A DNA stretch of 7,947 nt from Flavobacteriales bacterium (lineage in GTDB: Bacteria; Bacteroidota; Bacteroidia; Flavobacteriales_D; Parvicellaceae): NCBI GenBank assembly GCA_026993705.1, contig JALWSJ010000085.1:1-7947 (forward strand), written 5' to 3'. Shown one piece after another: positions 6,812 to 7,947 of this stretch. The notes below the pieces were generated by a model. The model ran no database searches. It had not been told where the DNA came from and was given only the letters and a program-made list of their open reading frames with translations. Every line of letters begins with the position of its first letter. Position 1 is the first letter of the stretch. Both the position numbers and the translations under genes were made by a program.

Positions 6812-6819
6812 CAAAGATA
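6812..6819 (-). promoter_or_regulatory. -7 box of the GNAT gene, 4 nt from its start codon
   Basis: The - strand reads TATCTTTG-CGGT-ATG, where TATCTTTG is an exact match to the Bacteroidota -7 consensus TAnnTTTG. Only 4 nt separate the box from the ATG at 6807, so transcription should begin at or beside the start codon. No TTG box is found 17-23 nt upstream; the nearest TTG is 33 nt away. Confidence 0.5.
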
Positions 6820-6882
6820 CGCATATCACTAGAACATTATATTACCATAATTCAACTTTATCTGATTGTTTTTTTATTCATA

Positions 6883-6914
6883 AAAAAAGCCGAAGGTTAA
6901 CCTTCGGCTTTTTT
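6883..6914 (-). terminator. Rho-independent terminator of the outer-membrane protein gene
   Basis: A perfect 32-nt palindrome (16 bp per arm) consists of A6 + GCCGAAGGTT and AACCTTCGGC + T6. As RNA it forms a GC-rich stem with a minimal TTAA loop, flanked by A and U runs. On the - strand it lies 32 nt past the stop codon at 6947 and insulates the GNAT promoter at 6812-6819. The symmetry means it could also stop + strand transcription. Confidence 0.93.
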
Positions 6915-6946
6915 AAACAATTTCTTTGTTTAAATTCTTCTACTTC

Positions 6947-7795
6947 TTAGAAGTGGAACATTAAACGAATAGCTCCACCAAAATTATCGGTATCGATACC
7001 GAATGACGAAGATTTTCCAGTTTTCGTTTCTACTTTATAGGTGGTTTTAGATACATCTGATGAGGTTTCAAAACCATAATATTCAGTTTTAGTTGTTCTT
7101 TCACCTGTTTTAGCATAACTCAATCCCCAACCGTATTCTGCAGCGATAGAAATTTTTGGTGCAAAGAAATATTCTGCTCCAATAAAACCTCTTACTCCAA
7201 CACCAAAAGTAGCACCACCTTTAGCTTCAACAACTCTCCCATTAACAGCACCACCATGAGCGATGTTTACTGAATCTAATGCTACTCCATACTCATTTTT
7301 TACTTTCGGATTAACTCCACCAAAAGTAATTAAAGCTTCCGCTCCATAATACCCTTGCAATCTGTTATGTCCTCTTCTTTTTTCCAATCCAAAACCTAAC
7401 ACTACGTTTGCTCCTGATTGTTTGTATTTATCTTCTACATAAGAAGGTGTAGAATGAATCGTATTGGTATCTGTTAACGCGATTGAAGTTCCACTTTTTT
7501 GCATCAACCTTAATTGACCTCTGTACGCTGTATTTTCATCTACGAAATACTTTCCGTATATTGCGTTAGCAGATTGAGGTGTTTGGTTTACAAATGCCGT
7601 GTTTAATGTGTTTCCTGTTGAACCGTTAAACATGTTCCCTACATAATTAAACAAAGGTGCAGCGTTCATTCCCACAGCCCAATCTCCTGCTTGTGGAGTT
7701 ACTACTGTTCCGTCTGCTTCTTTTACTTCTGTAGTTTGACCAAATGCTACAGCTCCTGTAAATAGTGCTGTAACAAAAAACAATGTCTTTTTCAT
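6947..7795 (-). CDS. Putative outer-membrane beta-barrel protein
   Basis: A 282-residue protein with a clear Sec signal peptide, MKKTLFFVTALFTGAVAFGQ, cleaved most likely around residues 18-20. The mature part is rich in Gly, Tyr, Phe and Thr, with alternating hydrophobic/polar strands separated by polar turns. Examples are YRGQLRLMQ (91-99), NVVLGFGLEKRR (130-141), LQGYYGAEALITFGG (146-160), FGVGVRGFIGAEYFF (197-211) and SIAAEYGWGLSYAK (216-229). It ends FGGAIRLMFHF, with the terminal phenylalanine expected for the barrel-assembly (BAM) signal. These traits fit a small 8- to 10-strand barrel of the Bacteroidota outer-membrane beta-barrel/porin-like group. I do not recognise a specific named protein, and its function (structural, pore or adhesion) cannot be assigned. 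It is monocistronic on this evidence, with a promoter candidate upstream and a strong terminator downstream. Confidence 0.8.
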   Translation of the reverse strand: MKKTLFFVTALFTGAVAFGQTTEVKEADGTVVTPQAGDWAVGMNAAPLFNYVGNMFNGSTGNTLNTAFVNQTPQSANAIYGKYFVDENTAYRGQLRLMQKSGTSIALTDTNTIHSTPSYVEDKYKQSGANVVLGFGLEKRRGHNRLQGYYGAEALITFGGVNPKVKNEYGVALDSVNIAHGGAVNGRVVEAKGGATFGVGVRGFIGAEYFFAPKISIAAEYGWGLSYAKTGERTTKTEYYGFETSSDVSKTTYKVETKTGKSSSFGIDTDNFGGAIRLMFHF

Positions 7796-7823
7796 AATTG
7801 TATAATTTTTAATTATCCGGGTG

Positions 7824-7850
7824 CGAAGATATTATAATATTTTAATTCAA
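7824..7850 (-). promoter_or_regulatory. Candidate promoter of the outer-membrane protein gene
   Basis: On the - strand TTG (complement of 7848-7850) is followed after 16 nt by TATCTTCG (complement of 7824-7831), one mismatch from TAnnTTTG. The spacing is slightly short. The leader would be roughly 20-25 nt before the ATG at 7795. The box resembles the GNAT -7 box (TATCTTTGC versus TATCTTCGC). Confidence 0.35.
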
Positions 7851-7901
7851 CGGCTATTTTTTTATCCCTTAGAAATTCACGTTCTCGCCCCTTAGTTATA
7901 T

Positions 7902-7936
7902 TATTGATTTTAAATACATTAACTTTAAAATCAATA
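7902..7936. repeat. AT-rich 13-bp inverted repeat near the right edge
   Basis: Arms 7902-7914 and 7924-7936 (TATTGATTTTAAA/TTTAAAATCAATA) pair perfectly around a 9-nt loop. The + strand continues TTATTTTTAGT. With only two G-C pairs it is a weak hairpin. It could be a terminator of a neighbouring gene beyond the edge or an operator upstream of the outer-membrane protein gene. The window ends too soon to tell. Confidence 0.5.
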
Positions 7937-7947
7937 TTATTTTTAGT

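Noticed and set aside
7829..7840. 12-bp palindrome ATATTATAATAT upstream of the outer-membrane protein gene
   Set aside because: It is made only of A and T in AT-rich DNA and overlaps the promoter spacer, so it is expected by chance.

Overview
The window looks like chromosomal DNA of a Bacteroidota bacterium, most likely in or near the Flavobacteriales. The grounds are AT-rich sequence, a large secreted protein with a type IX secretion system (T9SS) C-terminal sorting domain, TAnnTTTG-like -7 promoter boxes, and no strong Shine-Dalgarno sites. The genus cannot be told from the sequence alone.

Layout. The left edge (1-127) is the 3' end of an IS66-family insertion sequence on the + strand: the last 33 codons of the transposase and then the right terminal inverted repeat. 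Every other gene is on the - strand. Read in transcription order from the right, they are: a 282-residue putative outer-membrane beta-barrel protein (6947-7795) ending in a strong palindromic terminator; a GNAT acetyltransferase (6292-6807) with a -7 box only 4 nt from its ATG, suggesting leaderless transcription; a 992-residue T9SS-exported BNR/beta-propeller protein (3065-6043) with its own terminator; and a tight four-gene cluster (289-2842).

The four-gene cluster is siaB-like, siaC-like, TlpA-like thioredoxin, then pyrD. siaB and siaC overlap by ATGA, and the next two junctions are 4 and 10 nt. SiaB and SiaC are a kinase/anti-kinase-fold protein and its phosphorylatable partner. In Pseudomonas they control the diguanylate cyclase SiaD and are opposed by the phosphatase SiaA, but neither siaA nor siaD is present here. 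The pair is instead coupled to a membrane-anchored thiol-disulfide protein and the quinone-dependent pyrimidine enzyme PyrD. This is the most interesting arrangement in the window, although each component belongs to a known family.

No tRNA, rRNA, CRISPR array, phage gene or defence system is visible. Intergenic DNA holds two convincing intrinsic terminators, four candidate promoters of varying quality, a leader hairpin before siaB, a tandem pair of hairpins after the GNAT gene and a long AT-rich inverted repeat at the right edge. No gene-free stretch exceeds about 250 nt.
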